NCBI GenBank assembly: GCA_918807975.1
Contig: OU964934.1
Span: 6,882,001 to 6,946,000 of the forward strand
DNA: 64,000 nt
Origin: Aplidium turbinatum
Taxonomy: Eukaryota; Chordata; Ascidiacea; Aplousobranchia; Polyclinidae
Reading direction: 5' to 3'
Both the position numbers and the translations under genes were made by a program. Below the pieces are notes generated by a model. It searched no databases and had not been told where the DNA came from. It saw only the letters and a list, made by a program, of their open reading frames with translations. Positions 23,088 through 35,060 of this stretch are shown piece after piece; the stretch's first letter is position 1, and each line of letters opens with the position of its first letter.

Positions 23088-24938
23088 AGTCTTCATTTAT
23101 CACTGGTTGGATAGTTTTGTTTTTACAGCTGAGACCACAGCCACAGACTTCTGTACATGGAATATTGTTCTTGTGGCAGCTGCACCTTCCTTCGCATCCA
23201 CGTTTCCTTCGCATCTTCGCATCCAAGTCTTTGGTTCTGCCAGCAAATCTCCCAGTCATATCGGAACCAGTCAGAGCATGAAAACCTAGAAGTGCAGAAG
23301 CACACTTTGGTCCCAATTTGTTGTATATGTTTTGCACACAAATGTCCCTCTTTAATCTGCCCTTTCCCGTAAGGAAAGTTTTAGACCCGGGTAAGTGTGG
23401 ATACATGTAGATGAGCAACAACAAGATGTCCGAGTCTGGGGAACTGACAACCAGTTCTGTTTCATTGGGAACAGTTAGAGCGCGCAGAACAATCAAAGTG
23501 TCTGCCTCTTCTTGGCTGTGAGTCAGGAGCGAGTCTGGAATATTAACATTGCCCTTGGTTTGTGTTTCCGATGTCACCAGTAGTTTTTTCAGTCTGTTGT
23601 TGGAGCTCTTGCTGTGATGTACAAGAACAACCTTTTCAGCTAAATACTCGGTCAGTTCTCCTTTGGTGCGGATATCTGAGAGAAAGTCCTTCAGGGAAAT
23701 ATTCTGCATTAAAGTGTTGTCTTTCACGTGGTAATATGTTGACTTTCCCTTGGTCCTCTTTGTCCGCATCTGTTGCTTGAGTGATGTTTCGATGTACCGG
23801 TCAAACACCAACCTGATCTCGTCATGCTACGTACCCATGTTACAAATTATCTGAAGAAAGGCTTCGGCAAAGTCTTGGCATGTTTTCATTTGTGTCGTTT
23901 TGGTAACTGCGTTTACAATAGCCCTCCCATCAATGATGATCACTTGGTGAGTTGTCAGTTCATCTGGTAGATCCACAGTGGTATATTCAACTGCTGTGTC
24001 TGTCATCTTTATAGGTACTTGGAATGAATGGTTATCAGACCGCTGAGTAACAGTTACCTCATTCCTGTCAACTTGTACCCGTTGTCTGTTACTACCGGTA
24101 TCCAGCAGCTTCTCAAGATGACTGAGTATTGATGCCTTATGCCAGCAGGAGGGATCTATCTGAAGCAAACAGGGATCGGGGCACCACACCAAACTCATAC
24201 GTTCCGATGCATTCCTTGAGGTCCATCTCCGGTCGACTTCTTAATATTACAATGAAACGCTGCAACAGTCCTCGCTCTTCTTTAATTTTGATTACCTTGT
24301 CTCCCATGCTGCTTTTTGCAATTGCATTGGCGCTTTCGAATATAGACAGTTTCTTTCTGGTCATTTTGTCCCACACGGAAAGTTTTCCTTCTACAAGACG
24401 TTCACTCGTTCAGTGACGAAACTTTCGAAAATCTGTTGCCCAATCTCATCACGCCGAAGGATGTCGTTGGTAGCAGTTTCATTCATAACTGCTTTGGTGA
24501 GCAAATTGTAAATTTCATCTTCGTCAGAGGATTCAAATGGGTTTCTATGCTCGTGAAATACTACGCTGAGTTTGATAGCATTTTGCGTTATTCGGGAGAG
24601 TTTTCCTCCTGTGAGCTCAAGGTGTTGCGTTCTCTTTGCCTTGCTACCAGAGTAGTAGGCTACTTTTTCTCAAAGTCATGCTGCAAATTTGAGAGTTCGG
24701 GTGCGATGAGAAAGAATTTGTCCAGTGACCTTTGATTCTATGTAATTCCAACTATGCCTCCAATAACCTTGAGTTCACGATTTTCTTGTTCAATCCCGTG
24801 GTCTGCACCTATTGATGTGAATCCAGCAACACCTTTGGTTACGCAGAAATTCCCTTTCATGAACTCTGCCAAGATCTCTGGGTGCTCCTTTTCTGCTTGC
24901 TGCACTGCATTGTAGAAATGTAAAGTGGTAAAAGGCAT
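23088..24938 (-). pseudogene. Third member of the EEAD/SPDTD CXC-tailed family, interrupted
   Basis: Minus-strand blocks in family order: EFMKGNFCVTKGVAGFTSIGA (about 24860), DQVIIIDGRAIVNA-like segment (about 23935), MVFDRYIETSLK (23811), HSQEEADTLIVLRAL (about 23515), SSPDSDILLLLIYMY (about 23450), CASALLGFHALTGSDMTGRF (about 23290), and tail CEGRCSCHKNNIPCTEVCGC (about 23190). The last long frame, 246 codons from 23811, reads across the LINE junction at 23087, so its final residues are LINE-derived. The acidic SPDSD block suggests a PIN/XPG-like fold (inference). Position inside long inverted repeats suggests it is the transposon's own gene. The coding region is in several frames, so this copy is broken. 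Confidence 0.65.
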
Positions 24939-25424
24939 GCATAATTTAAATGATCATGGGAAATAGTGGTTTATTTGTGCATCACATGTTATCATTAGAC
25001 ACTCTGGCTACCCGCAGACTGTTGGCTTCACAGATCATCGCCAGAAACTATTTCTACATAAAAAGCAGCCACTATGAGTTGTTCACTTTATTAAAAATCT
25101 TAAACAGGCTGTTTCGCCCTTTACTCCAGCATCACTTCTTTGTTATTTTTATCCAGCAGCCTGAGTAAACCTGTAAAAACCGTTATACAGTATAAGCTTG
25201 GGTTCTCTCTGGTAGCCTACTGTCATTCATCTATGACGTCACAAATTATAAAAAACAGCTGATTAAAATGATTCAATAAGCTTGCTGTATGTGCGTCACA
25301 AAGTAACTTTGTTACAAAGTATTTACGTCATAAAGTACTTTTGTAAATTTTTTACTGTTAATGAATGGGGCCAGAATTTCATTTTGGCCATTTTGATAGG
25401 GGATTTCAGGTCATTAGAGTGCAC
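24939..25424. other. 5' part of the long-TIR transposon, no further gene seen
   Basis: Between the family gene and the right inverted repeat. No clear promoter was found. Confidence 0.4.
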
Positions 25425-25732
25425 AGAAAAAATGCCACCCTAATTTTTTTTCATCTTTATTGTATCATCTGACAAAATCAAGAAAGTTTTTGCTTTTAAC
25501 ACAAAAAAAACACGAAGCCTTTTTTAATGACAAATGTGCCCACACTATAAGCTGAAAGAATGTTTTCAATGGGCAAAGACATATTGAAACCAAAACGCAG
25601 CAAATTGTCATATGAACTTTTTCAGATGCTTGTGTTTCTTCGTGGAAATTCAAAATAAAACTTGTTTGTTTCGAGTGGTTTATACAGTGTGAATGTTTGG
25701 CACCTAGCAAACAAAATGAGTTTACGCCAGTG

Positions 25733-26810
25733 CAGGGGTGTGCAACCTTTATTACAGGAGGGCCAGATTTAAATAACTGGGTGAAACCGCGGGTCGCACG
25801 TTCATTCAACATTTGATTTCTAGTAGTTGCAGCCACAAAACAAGTAATTTTTTGTTATTCAAGTTATTCTTATGGTATTATTAGAGGTTATCTCCTTGCA
25901 GAAATAATAAGTTAAGACGCATCAATTTCTGAAGGAAACTGCTATTCAAATTTGTTGTCACACCGTCTTTAAACGAATTCAGTGAGAAACTTGCAGCTGG
26001 CTTCTTTTCCCGACGGCTTTTTCCAAATTTACTCTAATGGAAGTGCTCGCAATTCGAAGTCCATTTTCCAAGTGTTTGTCTGTCAGAACCGATCAATAGG
26101 GAAATTTCATGACGCCCATTTTAGAAAAAATTGTTTGCACAAATACGTTGATCCAAAAAAAGCCATTTTTGAAGCCATGGATTTTTTTAAATGTGGAAAG
26201 TCATTTTGGTTGAGATGTTTTAGGTAAAAGTCGCCAAGATTCTTTTCTAAATACTTTACTTTCAAATCCGTTTTCTCTTGAAGATCAATCAGTTCAAGTT
26301 ATATTTGCTGGTGCTTTGTCAATGCCTGTGTTGAATGGCGAAGCGAATATACCAAACAAATGTTCATGAGATTTGAAGTCCTTGAAAGGAGCCAAAAATT
26401 CATACAACAGTTGTTCAAGTTGGTCTGCAAATTCAGTTTTCTTCTCAGGATGCATTCAAAAGTCTTTCAAAGTTGGAAAGTGGAAAAAATTTCCTGTCTG
26501 TTCGTGAGCTTTCCAAAGTCGTAATTTGTTCATAATGTCTTTTATGTGACCATAAATTTTTACGTTCCAAATAATTAAATACGTACATTGGATTAGCGGT
26601 GACCGGTGGGAGATTTCTACAATGGTTAACAGAAGGTGCGAAATCTAGAATAATCACTCCACAATGAATTGTTCACACGTGCCAGACTAAATTAACTTAT
26701 ACACACGTTTCACGGGCTGCACACAATTCAAACTTGGCACATCTTTGCGGGCCGCACAATTTTTCTTCGCGGCCGCATTTGGTCCGCGGGGTGCACGTTG
26801 CACACCCCTG
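25733..26810 (-). mobile_element. hAT element with decayed GTF2IRD2-like transposase
   Basis: Ends CAGGGGTGTGCAACC and GTTGCACACCCCTG are inverted repeats. The 8-bp flanks CGCCAGTG (25725-25732) and CGCTAGTG (26811-26818) match at 7 of 8. The minus strand between 26440 and 26000 retains transposase blocks (FLAPFKDFKSHEHLFGIF, then APANITLELIDLQEKTDLKV, then STYLCKQFF). These resemble the C-terminal half of hAT transposases of the GTF2IRD2/SCAND3 group, with stops inside. It sits in the right arm of the larger transposon, so it is younger than that insertion. Confidence 0.85.
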
Positions 26811-26939
26811 CGCTAGTGTATCGCTGACGCCGCCAACTTTTTTTACAAGTTACGTTGACGCATACGGCGTATCGTTTTTCGAACGTTTGCGTTTACGCTG
26901 ACGGCGTCAATATTTTTTGTATGCGCGTACATCACTGAA

Positions 26940-27500
26940 AATACAAACTATGTCTTTGAAACTAGGCTACTAATTGACTAATTGAAACTGTTAACACTGG
27001 CAAAGAATAACTTCACTAACATCTATCTTTAATTGTAATTTAAACCCATGCATTTGCATCTTTGAAGCCTCCAGTTCCGTAAAGAATATATTCCATTGCT
27101 GGAGGCGAAACAAAAATAAGTGAACACTAACTACATCACTACACTGATTTGTTTTTATCTGATTTGAAATGCCTAAAATGCAATTTAACATTTAAAGCCA
27201 AAATTAGACTAATTAGGTTGGTTTTTAAGGTCGAATCTTGAATACAAAGACCATCCTTTGCATACACAAAGACTTGCTGTTATTATAACGGTTGTTGTTC
27301 TAAAGTAGAATACTTTTACTGTTGCATTGTTAAATCTTTTAAGGTTTTACTGCATTGTAGTTTTCCAGAGGATAGCTTAAGTTTAAAATCAGATACGTAA
27401 GCTATTGCAGTTCTTCATGGATATTAATTAAAAGTATTGAAAATTTTGCTTTTTGTATTTGCTCTGACTGCTGTTTTTCAAGCTTTCGACTTTAAAAATA
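26940..27500. other. No gene recognised
   Basis: AT-rich intergenic DNA. A 66-codon minus-strand frame at 27191-26991 has no motif. Confidence 0.5.
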
Positions 27501-27504
27501 AAGA

Positions 27505-27965
27505 AATCACAAGATCAAGTGGCACAGGTTCGACTCTTGGGGTATGCGCTTGAGCAACGCATTTCAATAACAGCTCTTTATTCAGTCACACACCTAATGG
27601 ATAGAATAATTTATCGACTACAACACTTCAATTCTTCTTCTTCTTCGTTTGAACCTTCCTCGCCACTCCAAGGGTCGAGGGGCTCTGCCTTTTACCACCC
27701 TTGGGCAGTGGCGGCGACGCGGTCTAGATGTTTGGGCAGGTGTCGAGCAGCCATTCAATTGATTTGTCATCCAGTTCACGCAGACCACGCACACCATTTG
27801 GCGCATGGTAGATGGCGCAATTACAAATGGTGTGGTCTACGGTTTGTTCCTCCTTCAATAACAAGCTAAAACTTAATTCTGTCAGTCTCGGTGAGTAGCC
27901 TGCTGCCTGCGTAAGTGATTCAAAGATTCTTCAGGTGTACGAAACTATTTTTGGAGAACCTTTCT
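27505..27965 (+). mobile_element. SINE family 1 copy split by a LINE fragment
   Basis: The head lacks its first bases and begins ACAAGATCAAGTGGCACAGG. It continues through GCGCTTGAGCAACGCATTTC to CTACAACACTTCAA (27632). The tail resumes at about 27854 (CTTCAATAACAAGC) and runs to TCTCAGTCTGACGATGATG. Order and spacing match the full copy at 57773-58074 once the insert is removed. Confidence 0.75.
27633..27853 (-). mobile_element. LINE 3'-end fragment inserted in a SINE
   Basis: The minus strand reads DHTICNCAIYHAPNGVRGL then RELDDKSIEWLLDTCPNI and a stop. This is a C-terminal sequence seen after the reverse transcriptase/RNase H part of some CR1/jockey-like LINEs. The end is a (GAA)n-like tail, seen on the + strand as TTCTTCTTCTTCTTC at 27633. 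CTTCAA on both sides is a likely short target duplication. Confidence 0.7.
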
Positions 27966-28455
27966 CAGTCTGACGATGATGATGATGAAGGTGAAGATGC
28001 TCACAATTCAAATTCTCACAATTTAAGTTGTAACTCACAAGTGAGGTTAGGTCATGAGTATGGTGACAGATTTTATGGAAGTAACTTCGGTTGGACACCA
28101 CTAATTTTCAGTTTTTTTTTGTTGCGTAAAAATGAAGAAACTATAACTCCAATATTTGCTGAGTTTCTAGACACATCGTTGCATATACTTCAATTCACAG
28201 GATTTCGATTTTGTGCCCAAACTCCAATGTTGTGTCGTGTGGTTGACAGACAATACGTCATTATATGTTATGCAATGCGTATTTATAGATATATGCCATT
28301 TCTTTAGCCTAATTACACTCATTCAATAGTGAACCTAAATGTCACAGCATTGCAGTAGTAGTGTGATCGATGTCCACCCAAAAGATAACTTAAACTCAGT
28401 ATTTCTTCTATGCATGACAAGAATCATCTATACCTGGCTCCTAAATAAAGTGGTA

Positions 28456-28545
28456 CAGAGACGTAGCCACAGTGGGGGGGACTTGGGCGAGAAAACGGCC
28501 CTCTCTCCAAATTTAATTTTGCCTCACCCCCAAAAAATAGGTTTT
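28456..28545 (+). mobile_element. Possible hAT MITE end
   Basis: CAGAGACGTAGCCACAGTGG followed by a G run resembles hAT MITE starts of the CAGRGGCGTAGCCAGG type. No matching far end or target duplication was found. Remaining DNA from 27966 to 28911 has no recognisable gene. Confidence 0.3.
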
Positions 28546-28911
28546 TATTGCTATTGCAACGTTTTATTGACATTGTATTACATGCTGAATGACGCTTCAT
28601 AGATGTTGGACTGCATTCAGTAGCTATATTTTTAAACCAATTCTTTATTTAAAGAATAAATTGTTTGCCTCCTAACAGTTGCTTTAGCCCCTACAATTTT
28701 CTTTCTAGCTAAGTCATTGAAATGGTGACTATTATAACTTCCTCTTTTTATATACAGTATATTTTTTTAATTATGAAAAGAGAAACAAGGTTTTCGATAA
28801 AGTTTGAAAAGCTATAATTTTTTGAATTTTTTTCCTATGCACTTTTTCTAAGGCTTTGTGTTTTGTTACTCGAAAACATTTTATTACTTTCACTTTTTTT
28901 CTGAAACGTTG

Positions 28912-29190
28912 AGTAAGCATAGGCAAGCTCAGTGGTTACGCGCTCGACTCAAGATAACGCGGTGCTGGTTCGACTCTCTGGATGTGCGCTTGAGTAACGC
29001 ATTTCAGGACTGCTCTCCATTCAGCGGCAACTAGTGAATGGAATAATCCCCCGGCAACAACACTTCAACAATAGAAAAACTTCACTCTGCCAATCTCCTG
29101 TGTCAAGAGCCTCTAGAAGTATGCGAAACTACCAGGAATAACCAATCAAGGCTTTGTCAGTCCGAGGATAAAGATTCAAACCAACCAACC
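28912..29190 (+). mobile_element. SINE family 1, near-complete copy
   Basis: A tRNA-like head (GCTCAGTGGTTACGCGCTCG as A box, GGTTCGACTC as B box) is followed by the family middle (CATTTCAGGACTGCTCTCCA), CAACAACACTTCAACAATAG, and the tail ending AAAGATTCAAACCAACCAAC. It is very similar to 57773-58074, so it is among the younger copies. Confidence 0.85.
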
Positions 29191-31751
29191 TAAAACTTTT
29201 CAAACGTTGAGGTAACTCCTAAGTTAACATCAATCTTTAGAGCTATCTCAAAGACACATAGTCTACCAACCTAGAGCTTGCGTTTTGTGAACGGTAAATA
29301 AGCTTAAGCTGCAAAACGATGCATTCAAAAGATAGTTGTCTGAATTCAAAAATAGGTTTATCAACTATATCTTTACGTTTGGTTTGCAGAGTTGTCTCAT
29401 TTCCAATAACATGTTAAGGCAAAGTTAAATCCGATAATAATGCGTATAAAATGACGTGCAATATATCCGACATTTTGTTTGTTGGTTATCAATTCGAGTT
29501 GTTATCACTAGACATGATATTATTGCTCGCCCAGCTCATAGAATAGCAAAGGTTCTACTAAAACCCAGAAAACGTGTTTTCAAACTTACTCCGTTACAAC
29601 TTTTCAATAAATAGATATTTCGTATTTGAATATCGGAAATCTCTTTTGCACACGTCTTCGTCTATTCTTTTTCGTCTTACAAAATTCGTTGGTGTTTGAC
29701 TTAGGAATTTTTATTTGAAATCGCATTAATCAAAATAGAAATCATGAAAGATTGTTCACATGAATCATTTATCAACTTTAAGCATATTTAAAATGTTGTT
29801 AGCAAAAAGAAAGCTAGCTTAGAATAGTTCTTGTCTTTTATTCTTAAAGTTTTCAATAAAAACAGTGAAAAGTTTGCAAGTGGTTGAAATCTCTTTCTTT
29901 GAAAGGGTAAAGGAAAAGCTTTCAAACAGCAGGAAGCTGATGATTTGTGGAGCTGATGATTGCTTTACAATAGTTGATAGATTTCAGAAATCCTTACTTT
30001 TCATAGGCTGGATATTCTCACTTTTTAAATGCTTCTTTTTTTCTCCGAACTCAAACTCGTTACATCTTTTTAATAGAAGCTTTGAAATCATTCGGTTTAC
30101 AGCTAAATGCTTAATAGATCAAACTGAAGGCACCGCCAAGCAAATATGAATACAATTATACTTATCATCATTACACTTACTTACACAAACTGAACACATT
30201 ACATGGTAAAGTAACTTTATTGTAAAAATATCAAAACGAAGGCGTAAACCTGGTTATCAAAGCAAGGGTTAATATTTTAAATTCAGGCTTTTACAATATA
30301 TAGGCTAAAGGGTTAAATAAGATCACGTTGCACACAATAAAAGACAAAAAGGGCGAACTCATCATCCGACTTTAAAACTACTAATACATCAGTTTTTTAA
30401 ATAGCGTACTTGTATAGCTTTTTGACATTTTTATCACCTTTTGTAAGATCCGTTACAAAGGGTATGAGATTTTTTAATTTCTCAGTTTTTGTAACGTAAT
30501 TTGACAGTAACTGAGCATTTGATTGTATTGCCATTTGTAGTGGAGTATTTTTTAAGCATAAAAGGTAGTCTACACTGCATACACTTTCAAAGCAGACGTC
30601 CCTTATGAAATGAATATAATTAATTAATAATTTAAATGGTTGCGTTTTCTACGTAATTAAAATAATAAAAACACTGTTTTTGCATGATCAAAGTTATGGA
30701 GCAAGGTATTTCTTTTCTGCTCTTAAAACTTCTGTTAGTGAAGGTTTGTCAGCGATTGCGTAGACTATATATTTCCTTGGATGAGCAGACGTTGGCAAAG
30801 GTGACTGTATCTTTACAACGACGCTACAAGTTATAAACACAGATGAATATTAAGGCGACTGGAGTGAAGTTGACCAAAAGATATATTGTTAAACCGTTTT
30901 TATTTTCTAAATTCAATTTGAAAAAGTTACAATGAAATAATCAGCAAAGTCATTTGAACCAATAATGTCCCGACCCATCGTCTCAAATCTGCTACAACCT
31001 TTTAAAACTAAAATATTGATTGATGAAAAGAATATTTATCATCAGATCGAGAAAGACTTTTTAAGCATAAGCTTGATACTTGTCGCATAATTGTAGGACT
31101 TGTAACCGAGAAAGATAAATTCACCGTAGGTGACAGTTCGATTTATTGAGGTTGCTTTGTTGCCATCTAGTTAATTTTTAAGTTGGTACCGCTAAATAGA
31201 GAACGCTGTAGATTAGCATCATTTTTTAGGAATTTTAATTTTGAGAAAATTGCATGGTGGTATAGCCTACTGCAAGTCTTAAGTCAATGAGCGGATTTTT
31301 TTATTAAATTTTACCGCTTTAAAAATTTCTTTGAAAGTAAATGTCACCTAATTTATTTCACATTTTGACTACACGCTTCTTTAGCGATAAGGTGAATAAA
31401 TGAAGATTTGAAATTACAGCAATCATCAGTAGGTAGTCAGAATAGCCTAATATTAGTTTGTTTTTTGAGTGTTGATTTTGGCAAATCTTGTATTATTCGC
31501 TGGTATTTCACTTCTTCTTGTGTTTGAAATTTGAGAGCATTTCACTAAATGAGACAAAAAAAACATCACATCTATATTTTCATAAATTCATTTTGTTTTT
31601 GATTTCAGTCTTCACAGACATAAATAAATTGAACTACCAATAGATGATTGAATTATGTTATAGCATGACTATTTTGTTTTACTAAAATATTATAGTCATA
31701 AAAAATGACTTAGTTACAACACCTAAAAAAGTAAAGCTGTTACATCTACGC
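29191..31751. other. No gene recognised
   Basis: AT-rich intergenic DNA. A + strand frame of 94 codons (29865-30149) has no signal peptide or known motif and no convincing splice context, so it is not called. Confidence 0.45.
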
Positions 31752-32592
31752 CAGGGGTTCCCAACCTGTGGTACGCGTACCACTAGTGGCACGCGAAGGT
31801 TTTTCAGGTGGTACGTGGGTAGCTTCCGCTTTTACACAAAAATCTGGATTCACAACTTTATATTTTGTTTATCTGTTTGTTTTTTTTTATTTAGAAAAAC
31901 AAAAATTCCCCGAAGCCTGTTCTTATTGTTACGTAACTCCTGCTGTTTCATATCATTAGGCTACGATCTTCAAAATACAGGTCATGTCAATTGTCAACAA
32001 GGAGCACAGTTGCTTTGAAAAGTCGTAGAACACTGTGGAAGAGTGGGCGTTAATTATGTCAAATGATTGCGCTTGATAGATATCATCTACTGCGTTTTGT
32101 AGCTTAAGCTACAAATAGCGACAAATAATGCTAGTTGTAAGCTAAAAATAGATCGGAATAAAATGTTCAATAACAGTTACAAGGAATGTTAACCAATAAA
32201 CTTCTGGCTCAGTATGGCCTCTTCATATTCAATGCTAGCTTCCCATGCTGTTCCACAGTTACTGATTTTCCCTTCCACGTGGGAATGCGAGCAGAGATTT
32301 TCAGTCATGATGAACATCAAGTAAAAAAATTGAAACCGACTAGGTGCGCCTGGAAATGACTTTTGATGCGCTGTTAGCAAATTTACACCTCGCATCGACC
32401 AATTGGTGGACAGTAAACAAAAATCTCATTAAATTTAGTTGTGGTGCTTTAGTGTTATTTTAGTACGCCAATATTATTCTTCTGAATAAAATATGATTCG
32501 ATCAAATTAGTTGTTCTGCAAGAAGTGGTATGCTTGGCTAGTGTACAGAGCGTCAACGTGGTACGAGATCGTAAGAAGGTTGGGAACCTCTG
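31752..32592. mobile_element. hAT-type element, non-autonomous
   Basis: CAGGGGTTCCCAACCTGTGG at the left and GGTTGGGAACCTCTG at the right are inverted. Subterminal GTACGCGTACCAC on the left and GTGGTACGAGATCG on the right extend the match. The 8-bp flanks do not agree, so the insertion is old. No transposase block was recognised. Confidence 0.75.
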
Positions 32593-34791
32593 ACGCCATA
32601 GATTCAGTTTAGCACAACAAGAAAAAATGTGAATTCGTCGTCTGTAGCAATTCAGTAGTTTTCGATGCAAAAAAAGCCCAGTCATTTTTATGTTTTCGTC
32701 AAACAGCTGTTTATACGCGTATCTGACATGTCTTTGCCACAGTTGCTCCGTTTATTAATGCTGATATACCCCATGTCGTACAGTAGCTGATACTTTTGGG
32801 GGGCTACGGCCAAAAAAATAATGAAAAAAGTAACACATAAGATTGTTTCTAAAAAAGGGAAATTCTCGAGTTAACTGCCACTTAGTAGTTAGTACCGTGT
32901 CGAAAAGCCCACATGTAGTTAACTTATCTGTAGACTAGTGTCGGGAAAAACCTTCATTCGGTACTGTACTAGTCATTTAAAGTGAGTGGTTATATTGAGC
33001 GAAAGCAACGGTATCATGCAGTTATGTTGTCAATGATAAGATGTCCATTCCAGCGTAAAAAAATTTGCAGAGGATGATAAATGTTTATCAACAATGGAAA
33101 TGCAGCTGTTGCTGATATGTTGAAGATGTCTTTGCAGACACACAAGCGAATTACAAGGGAACATATTTTGCAGAATGAAAGCGATAATTGTTTAATCTGG
33201 AATCAGATACAGCTCGCGTTTGTGCATTTTTAATGAGACAATGCCGGTTTAGTAGGAAACTGTAAATAAACTTGCTTTCATGTTTATAAATACCCACCAG
33301 CTGAAAGCGATTCTTACGTGTTCTTTGTTACGCAATTGCAACCTATTGCTATAAAGCTGTGACGTACTTAGGCCTACATATCCTCGCCATCTTAAAACGG
33401 AATTACGTGAAAACGTTTGTCTGTCTGAAAAAAGTTTAAAATGACAAGACCATTTTTTTTATAAGTTGTGTGTCATGGCAGCTCATATGCTTGCAAACAC
33501 CGTAGACAGCTTAGAAGACAGTTTGAATCCTTTGAAGGCGAAACTAAATTGCAAATTAGAAGCAAAAACATCCTCATACCATTTGAAAGCCTTGTATCTA
33601 ACATACAATTGGATAAAAATAAGTATTTTATCATTTTTATGTATGTAGTGCTAGTATGCTACATAACTTGTTGCGGATATGCAACATTGAGATATAAAGG
33701 GTCAGTTGGCAGCATATAAAGGCTTAACAAAACATAAGGTGAATAGGTCTATGTTGAGAAATTAAACGCAATCTAAACCTACTTTTTAGTTATAAATTTA
33801 GTATTATATTTTAGTGCAGTGATTCTACTGAGTTTACTTTTTAAGTAGTCTACTTACCATACAGTGTTACTTGTAAACTAAGTTACAACAAGTAAGATAA
33901 AAATTTCTTAGCAATTAACAAAGATAATGAAAAAAAAATCGTTTTGATGAAACCAACCTGCACAAAGATTAATTTTAGGCTACTATTGGCAACTTTCAAT
34001 AAGCAGAAAAGTCATTTTTCAACATGCCACAACCGCTTAACTGTTCGTGGTGATTTAAATTTTCGTCTTAATTTTATTTCTCAAAGATTATAAAATGTTA
34101 CCACGTCAATCAAACATTTTCTAGCCAAAGGCCATTTATGAAATTGATTCTGATTCTTGTAAAGGCAGTAACAGTCATCAACAGGTAGCTTATTTTTTAT
34201 GACGTCATATGGGTTAGTTCAATCGTGTCTTTATGACAAGATCCAGTTCCACGTACACAAACGTAGCCTAATCTTTCCTGCGTTTCAGCTGAAAGTATAA
34301 GTTGACTTTAAATTTCTGGAGAGTCGTTAAGTACGTTTCAAAGTTTTATTGAATAGGTGAAGTTATGTAAAACAATCTTTGGACTGTGAGAATAAATTGA
34401 AATGAACTTTAACATCAAAATGCATAACGCTTATTAATGATAATAATTTAAAAAGTAGCATATTTATTCGAAGGCCTTTGATCTGAAGCTGATAAAATAT
34501 ACTCCAGGCCTTACATAAGTTCAAACACAACCCAAACAAAGAAGTACTTGACTATTTTTAGATTTTGGAGTGTTTTATCTTGACACCATAAGCAATTTGC
34601 AGTGTTTATATTATTCTTTCGTGGTTTATTGTTTGTTTAAACTAAAACTGTGGATGGTTTTGATTAGAACTCACATGACATTACCCTACTCGTAAATAAA
34701 TATATACAGTAGATCAGAAGTGTTGATATATATGCGGCCGCGCCTTAATAAGACACCAACTTGCAAAATTCTGTTAAATTCTTTTTCACAG
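32593..34791. other. No gene recognised
   Basis: Intergenic. Short frames near 33466-33719 carry one hydrophobic stretch but no start or splice support. Confidence 0.45.
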
Positions 34792-34899
34792 TTTGTATTC
34801 AAGTTGGTTGTATCAAAGTAGACTTCTTGAGACGACAACACGGAAGTCCGCTAACCGAGCAATGCAAAGTTATATCAGCACACGACCCAGTCCAACAAG
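34792..34899 (+). other. Candidate orphan exon (phase 1-1, 36 codons)
   Basis: A pyrimidine-rich acceptor (TTCTTTTTCACAG, ending 34791) opens a frame reading VCIQVGCIKVDFLRRQHGSP then LTEQCKVISAHDPVQQ, closed by CAAG|GTAAAG. The phases are 1 and 1, as in many extracellular modules, and three cysteines are present. A possible downstream acceptor at 35281 opens a cysteine-bearing frame (SCPEDGDCPSQ) to a stop at about 35391, but its phase does not fit. No parent gene was found. Confidence 0.25.
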
Positions 34900-34941
34900 G
34901 TAAAGTAAAGATTGAGATTAGACTTTTACAGCGAGAAAATT

Positions 34942-35060
34942 GTTCATGAATTCGGTGGAGATGTCGGTTGACGATATATTCTGAGTTCAAGATGAACATA
35001 ATCGTTCATGAATTCGGTGGAGATGTCGGTTGACGATATATTCTGAGTTCAAGATGAACA
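34942..35060 (+). repeat. Perfect 57-bp direct repeat, 62-bp period
   Basis: GTTCATGAATTCGGTGGAGA begins two identical 57-bp copies at 34942 and 35004, separated by TAATC. Identity without change implies a very recent duplication or an assembly artefact. Confidence 0.95.

Larger units (their letters stand above)
21279..26935 (-). mobile_element. Large long-TIR DNA transposon carrying a CXC-tailed family gene
   Basis: The left part TTGTTAAAAGCAAAAACT (about 21518) through ATTAGGGTGGCATTTTTTCT (about 21576-21595) is matched inverted at about 25425-25503. Weaker inverted similarity extends outward (ATAGTGT-x-GGCA-x-ATTTGT) to GATGTACG at 21279 and CGTACATC near 26928. The arms would be roughly 300 bp each. 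Between them the minus strand carries the family gene at about 24938-23088. A LINE (22104-23087) and a hAT (25733-26810) are inserted. Removing them leaves about 3.6 kb. No convincing outer target duplication was found. Inner TIR match is seen; outer ends are inferred. Confidence 0.6.

Noticed and set aside
31752-32592. Target duplication for the hAT at 31752
   Set aside because: ACGC-like words occur on both sides but at different offsets, so no 8-bp match can be claimed.
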